From Trema orientale (lineage: Eukaryota; Streptophyta; Magnoliopsida; Rosales; Cannabaceae), in assembly GCA_002914845.1 (NCBI GenBank), contig JXTC01000156.1, positions 387,121 to 451,120 on the forward strand: DNA of 64,000 nucleotides. Reading direction: 5' to 3'. How positions within the stretch are numbered: position 1 is the first letter of the stretch; every line of letters begins with the position of its first letter. The position numbers were made by a program, and so were the translations under genes. Under the pieces are notes generated by a model. It did no database searches and was not told the DNA's origin. It was given only the letters and a program-made list of their open reading frames with translations. Positions 45,282-56,884 of this stretch are shown in pieces.

Positions 45282-48185
45282 ATGGTAGCAAAAGTGCTTC
45301 AATTTAAAATGTCACAAATTATTATTCTAGTCTTCCTTATGGTAGGAGAACTTGTGGGTCATGGTGAGGCTGATTGCTTGGAGTCTGATCGAGAAGCTCT
45401 TCTCGACTTCAAAGGTGGTCTCGAAGATCATCACCCGGGCCTTTTGTCATGGACAGGAAGAAACTGTTGTCAATGGTGGGGAATACACTGTGACAACGAT
45501 ACAGGAGCTGTTACACATGTTGATCTACGTAACCCTCATCCTGAAATACTATACGATGTCTCTTTCAGCAGGTATGGACTCTGGAACCTTAGAGGGATGA
45601 TAAGGCCTTCACTAGCAAAACTCAAGTCCTTGAAATACTTGGACTTAAGTTTCAACACATTTCGTGGCATAAAAATTCCTGAATTCTTTGGATCGTTGCA
45701 CAATTTGCAATATCTAAACCTCTCAAATGCAGGGTTTGGTAGTCCAATTCCTTCGAGTCTAGGAAATCTCTCTAGCTTGCGGTACCTTGATCTTAGATCT
45801 AACAACTTCTACTCAAAAGTACCTCACTGGCTTGTCAATGTTAGTAGCCTCAGGACAATCGATATAAGTTTTAGTGGCTTGCACGGAAGAATTCCCCATA
45901 GTTTAGCTGACATTCCAAATTTGGAGATCTTACGTCTCAGTGCGAATGATCTCAGTGCAAGTAGCTCTCAGTTGCTAAGAGGTAAATGGGGGAAGATACA
46001 AATCCTTGAGCTGGGAATGAATAGAATACAAGGGAAACTTCCCACTTCCATTGGAAACATGACATCTCTCACTTACTTAGATCTTTCTGACAATGATATT
46101 GAGGGTGGGATTCCAAGGTCAATTGGTAAACTTTGCAACCTGAAATATTTTCTGGTGTCGGATAATAATTTAACAGGAACTTTACCCGAGTCCCTTGAAG
46201 AGTCGCAATATTGTGTTTCTAGTAGTCCTCTAACCAGCCTTCAGTACTTGGATCTATCGAACAACCAACTGAGTGGTAGATTACCTGAATTCTTGTCCCG
46301 GCTTGAGAATCTCGTTGAACTTATGCTAAACAATAACAAGTTACATGGTCCAGTGCTCGATTCTTTGTACTTGTTGCAAAAGCTTAAGAAACTTGACTTG
46401 GGAAAGAATAGACTAAATGGGTCGCTGCCAAAAATTATAGGACAACTTTCTGAATTGTCTATCCTCGATATTGGTTCCAACTGTTTAAGCGGTGTAGTCA
46501 CTGAAAGACATTTTCTTAAGCACACCAGCCTGGAAAGTTTAGATCTATCTTTCAACTCTTTGAAATTGGATGTTGGTTTAAATTGGACCCCGCCATTTCA
46601 ATTGAGGTTCCTTGAACTGAGTTCATGCCATTTGGGTTCATCTTTCCCTTCTTGGCTTGAATCACAAAGGAACATTGAAGTGCTGAGTCTTTCAAATGCT
46701 AGCATTTCTGGCCCTGTACCTCATTGGTTTTGGGAAATTTCTCCAAGTCTAAGTTTCTTAAATTTTTCCTTTAATCAATTAGGAGGTCAACTACCAAGTT
46801 CATTTAAAGTGAATGGCACGTATGTAACCGTTGATTTTAGCTTTAATCTCTTCGAAGGGCCCATACCTCTTCCTATTGGCGACACTAGAGTACTTGATTT
46901 ATGCAACAACAAATTTTCAGGTACTATTCCAGAAAATATCAGTGATTCGCTTCCAGACTTGTCATTTCTCTCTCTTTCTGGGAACCAAATAAATGGGGAA
47001 ATTCCAACTTCTATTGGCAAAATGCAGTCTCTTTTGGTCATTAATCTTTCGAGTAATAAGTTAACAGGAACTATTCCCCCAAGCATTGGGAATTGTTCTA
47101 GACTTAATGTACTTGACCTTAGTAAAAATAGTTTGTCCGGGAACATTCCTAGCAGGTTGGGTCAACTAAGTTTCCTTCAAACATTGCACCTAAGTGAAAA
47201 CAAGCTTTCAGGACACATACCCTAGTCGTTTCAGAATTTGTCGGATTTGGTAACACTGGATCTTGGGAGCAACAGGTTAAGAGGAAGAATCCCACGTTGC
47301 ATTGGTGAATGCTTTCAGAGTCTAATGATTCTTTGCTTGAGGTCAAATGAGTTTTTCGGACAACTTCCATCTACTTTATCAAATTTAAGTTCACTACACT
47401 TATTGGACCTGGCAGAAAATGAGTTGCATGGCACTATTCCCGCTAGTTTTGGAGATTTCAAACCCATGACGCGAATGCAAAACAATCTAGAGTATCTATT
47501 CTATGGGTTTTCGGGTAACAGCTATTACCAGGAGAACATGGTGGTGATCATGAAAGGCCAACCTCTAAGGTACACCAAGACCCTCTCTCTTGTAATCAGC
47601 CTTGACCTGTCCGGAAACAATCTAAGTGGAGATTTTCCTGTCGAAATAACCAAGTTGCTCAATTTGATGGTTCTGAACTTGTCCAGAAACCATATCAGTG
47701 GTCACATTCCTATCAGCATCTCCAAGTTGGAACAGTTATCATCGCTTGATCTCTCAAGTAATTGGTTGTCAGGTCCTATCCCTGAAAGCTTGTCATTACT
47801 TTCATTCCTGGGAAATCTCAACTTATCGAGCAATAGCTTTTCTGGAAAGATTCCTTATATAGGTCACATGACAACTTTTGACGCCTCCTCTTTTGCTGGA
47901 AACCCAAGACTTTGTGGTGCTCCACTTGATGTAGGATGCACAAATGACACTGATGATGATGAGTCAAACAAGGAGTGGTCTTTAGTGGACAGCTACATTG
48001 ATAAGTGGTTTTATTTGAGTGTTGGGTTGGGATTTGCTGCTGGACTTCTTGTTCCTTTCCTCGTGATGGCGGTGAGAAAATCATGGAGCGATGCCTATTT
48101 TGGTTTGGTGGACAAAGTTGCAGAAACATTGAGGTTCCTGAAGCACAAAAGAGCAAAACATAAGAGGGCTCCTGGACCCCGTTAG
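45282..48185 (+). pseudogene. RLP4: LRR receptor-like protein with one premature stop
   Basis: The frame from 45282 (or the second Met at 45309, aligned to MLQ of RLP3) runs 647 codons to a TAG at 47223-47225, where paralogs have TCG or another codon (CCC TAG TCG TTT against CCC TCG TCG TTT). Everything after it stays in the same frame to 48185, giving 967 codons if read through. The N part has signal peptide, [16 protein letters not shown] ... [10 protein letters not shown] and about 22 LRRs; the C part has the last LRRs, island (ENMVVIMKGQPLRYT), [10 protein letters not shown], an acidic stretch (NDTDDDESN), transmembrane helix [18 protein letters not shown] and tail with YFGLVDKV. Loss is by one substitution and looks recent; it could also be an allele-specific null or an error. 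Confidence 0.87.
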
Positions 48186-48713
48186 AATAGAGCTGTCCGA
48201 ACGAGGTTCGCTTGCTTGTTGCATACATTTTATGTTATTATTTTCTTCTTCCTTCTTTTTTTTAATGTAATATTTTTCCATTGTGTTTCTGATGCAACGG
48301 TGTTGTTTTTATTCTTCGAATAGATAGAGAGAAAGGACGAAGGCAGCAAAGATTGCGTACTATACTATCATGGCTTGTGAAGCGTTAGTGGAACAATCAT
48401 GAAATGATGCATCACTAATAATGAAAATAACAAGCATTTAAAAATGCTACGTTTGTACACAAGTCATCTCTTTAATGTATTTATTTCTTTTATGCGTAAA
48501 CTTATTAGACATTTGTAGCAAACATTGTATTATTTAAAGCACTATGTTTATTATGCAATGTCCTCTTTTCCTTAATGCCTTTTCTTTAAAGATATGGATT
48601 TATACAAGCTATTTTTCAGTGATTTCATTTCTTGCGGTTTGTAGCCATAACTTCTATGTTGTTGTGTTCTATTCGGTGTCGTCTTGAAACAAGAACTCCT
48701 AGAGAGAGAGAGA
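48186..48713. other. RLP4 3' region
   Basis: Carries GGACGAAGGCAGCAAAG (about 48335), CTATCATGGCTTGTGAAGC and ATGCTACGTTTGTACACAAG (about 48445), the common RLP 3' blocks, then a GA run leading to a reductase relic. Confidence 0.6.
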
Positions 48714-48843
48714 GGAGAGGCAAGGTGGTGTGTGTACATGTGTGTGTGACAGGACTGAAGCATCAGATTACATAGCATGCGTCATGGACGGTGAAGCTCT
48801 TGCGATAACGTGCATACCCTGTCAAGGCCTCAGTTTGAGTCAA
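48714..48843 (+). pseudogene. Reductase exon-1 relic
   Basis: GACAGGACTGAAGCATCAGA, then TTACATAGCATGCGTCATGG and GTGAAGCTCTTGCGATAACG match exon 1 of the reductases ([20 protein letters not shown]) with insertions that break the frame; GTCAAGGCCTCAGTTTGAGT ends it. No further exons follow. Confidence 0.75.
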
Positions 48844-48873
48844 GTTAGAACTCTATCTATTTCTGTACACATA

Positions 48874-49316
48874 GGGCTTAGATTGGATTGGACTATTAAA
48901 TAGGATTAAATTGGACTGGATAGTGCTATTTAATAATATACTATGTTTAGTGCAACACATGACTAAAATAAAGTAAATATAATAATTTTTTTTAATGTAG
49001 TTCTAATTATATTTTATTTATAAATAAATAAATAATTCCAAAAATAGAAAAGATAAATTTTTAATGATGATTATATAAAATAATATGATTTTACTTTATT
49101 TATGAAAAATAGGTATATAAAAATAAAATATATTTTTAGTTAAAAATAAAAATTAGAATTTAATTAATATTTATATATATTTATATTAATTAAAAAAATT
49201 ATTAAAGAAAGAAAAAAAAACAAAAGGTGCTAGGCTTGGGACTAAATTAATCCAACTAGAGGCACTGGGACTAAAAAGGAGGTCCGGATTCTTTTGTCCA
49301 ATCCTTCCATAGGCCC
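48874..49316. mobile_element. Possible MITE
   Basis: Left end GGGCTTAGATTGGATTGGAC and right end, complemented, GGGCCTATGGAAGGATTGGA form an imperfect inverted repeat of about 20 bases around an AT-rich 440-bp interior. No clear target duplication was found. Confidence 0.4.
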
Positions 49317-50815
49317 AAACATTGGACTCGACAAAGGAGTCCAGTGATATGGTAGATGTTAAAATGATGTCTAGAAGCACATTAATTATTGAATCAAAAA
49401 AGTAGGCATTTTTCTAAATATTTCAAAATAAGTGATATTTCTGTAATCTTCAGAATTTAAAGCCCATTTAAGGCTTGGGATCTCGATATGAATTCCGATT
49501 TCGAATTTGGACTCAGTGAGGTCGAGAGACGAATTTTGATATAAATATCGCTATATTTCGAAGCAGCAAGATAAAAAATCGAGGTACATGGCTCGTTAAT
49601 AATAACAGTTTGTGTACCATTGGTCGGGTCCCATCTCAGGACCCATTTTTGACAAACTATATGTCTAACTTAGCATTTTTGAGTTCTCTGTATTCAGTGG
49701 TGACTTCCGTTTTTCAATCTGAGACTTTGTTAGAAAAGTCATTTTTCAAAGTGAACTTACCGGAATCCCGAAATGACCGTCTGAGCACTCATGTGAGCAA
49801 CGAGAGATTCTTTGAGTGTCATTAGCTTGGTATAGCTACTATATCAAGATATGGGTTCAACTACTAAGTTTTATACTTGTTTTGATTTATAATTGCATTA
49901 TAATTATTTTATGAAAAATCGTGGTATACGTGATAGTTTAATAAAATTATAGAAACACATTGGATTATACTAGGATTTGACTGTGTAATTTTATATATGC
50001 ATTTTTAAATTGTGATTGTGGGGTAATATAGCAGAGAGCTACTCATTTTACAATAAATCCCAGAGTAATGCCAAGTGAGATTTTAAAGCATTGTTTGGTT
50101 ATATTTTGCATAGTTATTACATATCATATTACATGTTCTACACACCATATGATGATACACTTGAGTTCTATTATTGCATCATGGTAGTTTAGATCGCTGG
50201 CGAGTTATTACAGTGCTAGGTGAAAGACCTAGAACCCTGTGCAGATTTTTAGCTGATATACCTCCGAGTAGCATTAGAACGCTGGGTACTTTTAGTAAAG
50301 GGTATTATAGAGTCATGATGGGAGGATAAGAGCTCACTCATTTATATTAGTTTATGTATGATATATACAATTGTGTGTTTCTAGTTTTGGTTTTAATATG
50401 TGATTATTCTGGATATAAAATATTTTATGAACTTAGTTTATAAATGGATTTTAGAAAAAGTATTAACCATGCAAGTTTGGTAAATTTTGCATCTATTCGA
50501 AAAGATAATTGAAATTCTACTGAGCATGTGAATGATCACCCTCCTACTTCTTCCACTTTCAAGTGTTTGTCTATTTGAGGCAATCATCTCGGTGGTTAGA
50601 TAAGCTGTGCAGCTTGTAGTTGCTTTCTACTCTCATTCCCTAGTGGGTATTTATACTCTATTAAATTCTTTTCTTTATCTAATTATTTAGCCAAGATCAG
50701 TGGATATATGAGGATGGTTTTATTATTACTTTGAGAACTTGAAACTTCAAGAGATTTTATGTAAATTATTTTGGACATTGAACTAAAGTTTTCAGTGGAA
50801 CGTAATTTACCAAAA
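49317..50815 (+). mobile_element. LTR-retrotransposon fragment, + orientation
   Basis: Matches the complement of 24184-25100 through most of its first kilobase and continues beyond where that copy stops. It contains TCGGGTCCCATCTCAGGACC (about 49624), TCGCTGGCGAGTTATTACAG and TCATGATGGGAGGATAAGAG. No retroelement protein. Probably part of one long LTR; both ends are approximate. Confidence 0.55.
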
Positions 50816-51596
50816 TTTATTTAGCTCACTGTTTTTCCCCCTTCCCTTCTAATTTATCAACTCATATTGTTTTCTCTGGTGATAATATCGTATAATACAA
50901 ATCCTTTTGTTTTCCTCATACTTCTCTTTCCGTTATTTACTAGCAAAAATAAAGGCAATGCTACGTTTGTATCAGTCTTCTCTTTGATGTACTCATGAGA
51001 AATTTATAGCAAATTTGGTGTTATATTTAGCTCACTGCTTGTCCTGCTTCTTTCTAATTTGTCAAATGAAGAATCATCAAATAAACATCACAATAATATT
51101 AATAGTGGCATATGTATCGTCTATATGTGATTTTTTAGTTAAACTTATTTATTATATATCCATGAACTGATGTCAAATTTGTCATTTGCAACAAAACACG
51201 GTCGAATTTAGCGACTTTTCTCTGCTCCCTTTCTAGTATCTACTCGTGTCGTATTCTCTGATGGCATAATCATCACACATGTCGTTTCTAGGATGATGGC
51301 ATGCTTGGTTTTACGACATGTCGTTGCATACGTCGTTCAGATAGGATGTCGTATAACTCGAATGGGGATGCACCTTGGCTTCATATATGACATGTGATTG
51401 GTATTATCGTTTATAGCACAAATATTGCTTTTCATTCAACCCCTTGTCCCACTATGTTATATTATTAATAGCGTAGTAATCTGCTAATCCAATATGAGAC
51501 TTTAAGTTATTTTTCCTTGAGTAACCTCGTAGGTGAAAAAAAAAAAAAAAAGAAAGGGAACCATGGCTAACCTTGAATTTTTATTTTATTTTATTA
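50816..51596. other. RLP flank relics without an RLP
   Basis: Two partial copies of the RLP 3' flank lie in a row (TTAGCTCACTGTTTTTCCC near 50820; GGCAATGCTACGTTTGTATC near 50953, TTAGCTCACTGCTTGTCCTG near 51028), then GTCGTTTC, ACGACATGTCGTTGC and ATGTCGTATAAC at 51279-51355, as in RLP upstream regions. The coding part between flank and promoter is absent. Confidence 0.5.
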
Positions 51597-52650
51597 GGAA
51601 TATTATCACTAAAATACCTCATATTTAAAAAGTGAGAGAAAAAACCTTATGTTTTTAGAAATTTAAAATAAGTACATTTTATTTGAAGAAAATTATCATT
51701 AAAATACCCCATATTTTAATAAAAGTGTGGAAAAACCTTTTGTATTATTAAAAGGTCAAAATAAATATATTTTATTTGAATTGTCATATCATTCGTTATC
51801 TTTGACCGGTCAAAAACTTCAAAACATTTAGTAAAATTAACTAGTAAAATTAACACTTTATCCTTTATTGTATTGTTTTAAGGCACACACTATAATTAAA
51901 AATTAAGAGAGAGAATAAATATTGTCTAAAATCTCTTTCTTTTTTAAAAAAAAAAAAGAAAACAAATAAACTCTTCCCTCCATAATTGTAGCACAAATCC
52001 AAAAAAGAAAAAAATTCCAAAATTTTTTGGAAATTTCAAAAGTGACAGGCAAAATAAAAAACATCTTTCCTCTATAGATGCAGCACAAATCTAGAAAAGA
52101 AATAAAAATCTAATTTTTTTTTGGAAATTTCAAAAGTTACAAGAAAAAAAACTCTTCCCTCCATAATTGTAAACAAATCTAGACAAAAAAATCTAAAACT
52201 TTTGGAAATTTCAAAAGTGACAAGAAAAAAAAAAAAATTCTTCCCTCCATAGCTGCGAAACAAATCTAGAAATGAAAAAAAAAAAACTAAAATTTTCTGA
52301 AATTTTAAAGTGACCAAAATTTCTTTTCTGTCAAAGGTAGCAACTATGGAGGGAAAAGTTTTTTTTTTTTTAAAAAAGAAGTTTTAGGCCATATGTATTC
52401 TCTATCCCTTCATTTTCAATTGTAGTGTGTGCCTTCAAATAATATAATAAGGAGTAAAACGTTAATTTATTTCAAAGTATTTATTTCAAATTTTGAATAA
52501 TACAAGGGTTTTTTGCATAATTTTTTCAAAACTAATGGTATTTTAGTAATAATTTTCCTAAATAGGATGTACTTATTTTGAATTTCCAAAAATATAAGGT
52601 TTCTTTTCACACTTTTTAAAAACATAGGGTATTTTAGTGATAGTTTCTTC
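51597..52650. mobile_element. Foldback-type element with long inverted arms
   Basis: The left arm (about 51600-51735: ATTATCACTAAAATACCTCA ... AAAATAAGTACATTTTATTT) is repeated in reverse complement at about 52520-52650 (TATTTTAGTGATAG at the outer edge). Arms are about 130 bases. The core holds four tandem units near 90 bp and then a reversed piece (CTATGGAGGGAAAAG, about 52346). No transposase. Open frames on the - strand here (51903-52317) are products of the repeats. Confidence 0.7.
51971..52320. repeat. Tandem repeat, about 4 x 90 bp
   Basis: Units start at about 51971, 52062, 52152 and 52240, each with CTTCCCTCCATAATTG or a variant, an A-rich stretch, and TTGGAAATTTCAAAAGTGAC. Confidence 0.8.
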
Positions 52651-53490
52651 TTATTTTTACACAATTAAGTCTTCTGTTTTTTCATTACATAAAAAAATTT
52701 AAGAGAAGAACCCAAAAGAGAAAAAAAAAAATAAAAAGAAAACGTGTATGTAGTAAGAAAATAAAAAAAGATACTTTTAACTTTAAAATTGAACCTGTTA
52801 TTTTGCAGTCTTAAAAAAATAATTAAAAAACGTTACGCGTTTGGAGTGCCGTATTTTTCTACGATTTCTGGAAAGTATCAAAGTATTAAATTCTTTTCTT
52901 TCCCTTCCATATATAATCTTCTAAATTACTTACTCCTTTGTATACATTGTCGTTATTCTGCGGGCCCATTTATTTTATTTTATTCGTTAAAGAAAGATAT
53001 TTTTCTGAAACTATGACCAACCTGTTCCTCACCGATGTCGTTTCTATGACTTGCCTTCCATTTGGATGTCAGTATAATCCATGGACCATGAATTGATTAC
53101 GCTGTGCAACTGGTCCCGGTGTGGAAGTAGAAGGCAATATGACGACAACCCTATTATTAAAAACTTAGAAAAGTCTCCATGCCAATAAATTATATATATA
53201 CACACATATATTTATATGGTTGCCGATACCTATGGCTATTTTTTTTAAGTCGTTGGATCATTATTTAATAACTATAATGATATGTATGAAAAGATATATA
53301 TTATTAATGTTATTTTTTTTATTTTTTAAGTGATAAATTTTAATTGACCAAAAACGATACTTAAAAAAAAATACTAGAGAGGTACCCTGTTTATATATAT
53401 ACCTATATATATATATGACTAATATAGTCAAACATGACCATGAAATGGTCAGAAGAAACAACAACGAAGACAGTTAAATACTTTAACCTT
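52651..53490. other. AT-rich distal upstream region of RLP5
   Basis: Poly-A/T tracts and AT microsatellites (about 53192-53215, 53393-53418). GTCGTT motifs at about 52951 and 53036, and TGGTCCCGGTGTGG..AGAAGGCAAT near 53112, echo the RLP2 upstream region. No gene. Confidence 0.5.
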
Positions 53491-53650
53491 GTTATCATGT
53501 AAAAGTATATGAAGATTCCATTATATTGTTATCATTGACTTCCACATTGACTTAAAAGCAACGACAGTTCAAAAGTTGGTACGTTAAGCTTACTTTACCA
53601 TTGAGCCATGTGCCCTTTACAGAAACAAAAATCGTCTATATATTGAGATT
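53491..53650 (+). promoter_or_regulatory. RLP5 proximal promoter
   Basis: GTTATCATGTAAAAGTATAT followed by GAAGATTCCATTATATTG (53491-53528), two TTGACT W-box cores at 53535-53540 and 53547-53552 with the same spacing as before RLP2 (12 bases), then AAAAGCAACGACAGTTCAAA, and CTATATATTGAG at about 53635. Confidence 0.6.
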
Positions 53651-53709
53651 TGTGATTTGATAAAAATAGGCCATGTCTATTACAAAATAACCGAACAAAT
53701 ATAGTTCCA

Positions 53710-56700
53710 ATGTTTCGATTCATTATGTTTCAATATAGTATAATTCTTCTCTTCCTTATAGTAGGAGGATGTGTTTGTAACGGAGTGGCTGTTGATCATG
53801 ATGATCAGGTAGTTGTAAGTTGCTTGGAGTCTGATCGAGAAGCTCTTCTCGACTTCAAAAATGGTCTTGAAGATCCTGATCGGAACCCGGGGCTTTCGTC
53901 GTGGAAAGGAAGCAACTGTTGTCGATGGTGGGGAATAAGTTGTGAAAACGGGACAGGAGCTGTTACTCATGTTGATCTCCACAACCCACATCCTCAAACT
54001 TCTGAATATCTTGAATTTCAGGACTATACCATATTTCCTGATTATGCTGATGAAGGTTTCGACTTCTCCAACAGGTATGGATTCTGGAAACTTAGTGGGG
54101 AAATAAGGCCTTCGCTAACGAATCTCAAGTCCTTGGCATACTTGGACTTGAGCTTCAACTCCTTCAACGGCATCTCAATTCCTGACTTCTTTGGATCACT
54201 GCAGAAGTTGCAGTATCTAAACCTCTCAAATGCCGGGTTTAGTGGTTCAATTCCTCGGCATTTAGGAAATCTCTCCAGCTTGCGGTATCTTGATCTTAGT
54301 TCTAACCATTTCAATTCAAAAATACCTGATTGGCTTGTCAATCTTACTAGCCTCACAACAATAGACATAAGCAGTAGCGGTTTGCAGGGAAGGATTCCTC
54401 TTGGTTTGTCTGACCTTCCAAATCTGCAGTTTTTACGTCTTGGCTCGAATATCCTTACAGCAAGTAGCTCTCAATTGCTTACAGGAAGATGGGAAAAGAT
54501 ACAAATCCTTGATTTGGGCTTCAACAGAATACAGGGGAAACTTCCTGCTTCTATTGGAAACATGACATCTCTCGTTTACTTGGATCTTCTTGGCAATGAT
54601 GTTCAGGGTGGGATTCCAAGCTCAATTGGTAAACTCTGCAACCTGAAGTTTTTTCGTATATCTGATAGTAACTTAACTGGAACTTTACCTGAATCCCTTG
54701 AAGAGTCAAAAAATTGTGTTTCTAAGAGTCCACTGTCTAGTCTGCGGTTCTTGGATTTGTCTAACAACCGACTGAGTGGTAGTTTACCTGAATGGTTGGG
54801 CCAACTGCAAAATCTCTTTAAACTTAAACTGTCTGATAACTTGTTATATGGTCCAATTCCTGATTCTCTATACTTGTTGCAGAAGCTTAGAGAGTTAGAC
54901 CTGGGAGGGAATAGGCTAAATGGGACTTTGCCAAAAGGTTTAGGACAACTTTCTGAATTGTCTTATCTTGACGTAAATTCCAACTATTTAACCGGTGTAG
55001 TCACTCAAACACATTTTCTAAAGCATACTAAGTTGGGATACTTGGATATTTCTTCCAACTCTCTCACTCTGGATATCGCTTCAAATTGGGTCCCCCCATT
55101 CCAAATTTTGGTGCTTGACATGAGTTCATGCTATTTTGGTTCTTCATTTCCTACTTGGCTTAAATCACAAAAGAAGACCAGAATTCTAGCTCTATCAAAT
55201 TCTAGCATTTCTGGCTCCATACCCGATTGGTTTTGGGAGAACTCCCCAAGTCTCGGATACTTAAATTTTTCCTTTAATCAGTTAGAAGGTAAGCTACCAA
55301 GTTCATTCAACCTATCTGACACTTATGCAATTGTTGATTTTAGCTATAACCTCTTCGAAGGGTCCATACCTCTTCCAGTTGGTGATATCAATTCACTCGA
55401 TCTATCCAACAACAAATTTTCAGGTTCTATTCCAGAAAACATTAGTGATTCTTTTCCAAACTTGTCATTCCTTTCTCTTGCTAGGAACCAGATGGAAGGA
55501 GAAATTCCAACTTCTATTGGCAAACTGCCATCTCTTTTGGTCATTGATCTTTCGAGTAATAACTTGACAGGAACTATTCCTGCAAGCATTGGGAATTGTT
55601 CCGACCTTAAGGCACTTGACCTTAGTAAAAACGGTTTGTCTGGGAACATTCCTAGAACGTTGGGCCAACTAAGTAATCTTCAAACATTGCATCTGAGTGA
55701 AAACCAGCTTTCCGGATCAATCCCCTCTTCGTTTCGGAATTTGTCTAGATTGGAAACACTAGATCTTAAGAGCAACAGGTTAATCGGAAGAATCCCACAT
55801 TGGATTGGGGAAGGTTTTGAGCATCTAAGGATTCTTGGCTTGAGGTCAAATGGATTTTTTGGAGAACTTACATCCAACACTCTATCAAATTTAAGTTCAT
55901 TACAAGTTTTAGATCTGGCGAAAAATCATTTGAATGGCGCTATTCCTGCTAGTTTTGGAGATTTCAAAGGTATGAACCAAGTCCAAAACAGAGTCCAGTA
56001 TCTGTTATATGGGAAATTTGATGATGGCATGTATTACGAAGAGAACATGGTGGTGAACATGAAAGGCCAGTCTCTACCATACACCAAGACCCTTTCTCTT
56101 GTAATAAGCCTGGACCTCTCAGGAAACAATCTAACTGGAGAGTTACCTGCAGAGCTAACCAAGTTGCTTGGTTTGGTGGTCCTCAACTTGTCCGGAAACC
56201 ATATCAGCGGTCGCATTCCTGTCGACATTTCAAAGTTGGGACAGTTGTTGTCACTTGATCTCTCCAGTAATAAGCTTTTTGGCCCAATTCCAGAAAGCTT
56301 ATCCACACTTTCATTCTTGCAATATCTCAACTTGTCAAACAATCGCTTCTCCGGAATGATTCCTTATACAGGTCACATGACAACTTTTGAAGCTTCATCT
56401 TTTGCTGGAAACCCAAGACTTTGTGGCCATCCTCTAATTGTAACATGTCAAGGTGATGGTCATGATGAGGATGATGGTTCAAACAAGGTGTTGGTTTCTG
56501 ACTCCAAGGACAACCTCATTGATAAGTGGTTTTATTTGAGTGTTGGATTGGGATTTGCAGCTGGACTTCTTGTTCCTTTCCTCTTAATGGCGGTACGAAA
56601 AACTTGGAGCGAGGGCTACTTTGGTTTGGTGGACAAAGTTGCAGAAACAACGTCGTTATTGAGACACAAGAGAGCAAAACACATGAGGTCTAGTGGACAT

Positions 56701-56715
56701 CGCCATAGAAGTTAA
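53710..56715 (+). CDS. RLP5: LRR receptor-like protein, intact
   Basis: Single exon, 1001 residues. Signal peptide 1 to about 25 (core SIILLFLIVGGCVC), N-cap with Cys38, Cys70, Cys71 and Cys78 ([16 protein letters not shown] ... NCCRWWGISC), a loop rich in D/E (about 95-120), about 28-30 LRRs from about residue 127, island at about 752-796 (YYEENMVVNMKGQSLPYT), four or so final LRRs, C-cap LCGHPLIVTC, acidic juxtamembrane DGHDEDDGS, transmembrane helix 940-962 with GxxxG (SVGLGFAAGLLVPFLL), tail of about 39 residues with YFGLVDK and basic residues. No kinase domain. Role inferred from the family: plasma-membrane perception of an apoplastic microbial or damage signal with SOBIR1 and BAK1-type partners. 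Same length as RLP3. Start fixed by the paralogs and by the TATA-like box about 75 bases upstream. Confidence 0.94.
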   Translation: MFRFIMFQYSIILLFLIVGGCVCNGVAVDHDDQVVVSCLESDREALLDFKNGLEDPDRNPGLSSWKGSNCCRWWGISCENGTGAVTHVDLHNPHPQTSEYLEFQDYTIFPDYADEGFDFSNRYGFWKLSGEIRPSLTNLKSLAYLDLSFNSFNGISIPDFFGSLQKLQYLNLSNAGFSGSIPRHLGNLSSLRYLDLSSNHFNSKIPDWLVNLTSLTTIDISSSGLQGRIPLGLSDLPNLQFLRLGSNILTASSSQLLTGRWEKIQILDLGFNRIQGKLPASIGNMTSLVYLDLLGNDVQGGIPSSIGKLCNLKFFRISDSNLTGTLPESLEESKNCVSKSPLSSLRFLDLSNNRLSGSLPEWLGQLQNLFKLKLSDNLLYGPIPDSLYLLQKLRELDLGGNRLNGTLPKGLGQLSELSYLDVNSNYLTGVVTQTHFLKHTKLGYLDISSNSLTLDIASNWVPPFQILVLDMSSCYFGSSFPTWLKSQKKTRILALSNSSISGSIPDWFWENSPSLGYLNFSFNQLEGKLPSSFNLSDTYAIVDFSYNLFEGSIPLPVGDINSLDLSNNKFSGSIPENISDSFPNLSFLSLARNQMEGEIPTSIGKLPSLLVIDLSSNNLTGTIPASIGNCSDLKALDLSKNGLSGNIPRTLGQLSNLQTLHLSENQLSGSIPSSFRNLSRLETLDLKSNRLIGRIPHWIGEGFEHLRILGLRSNGFFGELTSNTLSNLSSLQVLDLAKNHLNGAIPASFGDFKGMNQVQNRVQYLLYGKFDDGMYYEENMVVNMKGQSLPYTKTLSLVISLDLSGNNLTGELPAELTKLLGLVVLNLSGNHISGRIPVDISKLGQLLSLDLSSNKLFGPIPESLSTLSFLQYLNLSNNRFSGMIPYTGHMTTFEASSFAGNPRLCGHPLIVTCQGDGHDEDDGSNKVLVSDSKDNLIDKWFYLSVGLGFAAGLLVPFLLMAVRKTWSEGYFGLVDKVAETTSLLRHKRAKHMRSSGHRHRS

Positions 56716-56884
56716 TGTTCTGTTTTTCCTGTATGTAATTTTATTATTTCAAGTTCCAGCCCTTGTATTTCTGACTGAATAATGCTCCTTAATTTCATCC
56801 ACTGACTCTACTACTTGCAGAACTAAATTTCAGTTCTTTATCGACAAAATAATATCGAAAGCAATGCCTTTATTTTCCTTTACA
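56716..56884. other. RLP5 3' flank
   Basis: Differs from the 3' flank of RLP1-4. Bases 56716-56890 recur at about 62062-62215 (AGTTAATGTTCTGTTTTTCC, GAACTAAATTTCAGTTCTTT), behind an RLP tail relic. Confidence 0.55.

Noticed and set aside
49610..49825. 71-codon open frame
   Set aside because: Inside a repeated LTR fragment; the frame is not kept in the second copy at 24184-25525.
51903..52317. Phe-rich open frames on the - strand
   Set aside because: Produced by the 90-bp tandem repeats of the foldback element.
53710..56715. RLPs as receptor kinases
   Set aside because: After the transmembrane helix only about 40 residues remain and no kinase motif follows in any frame.
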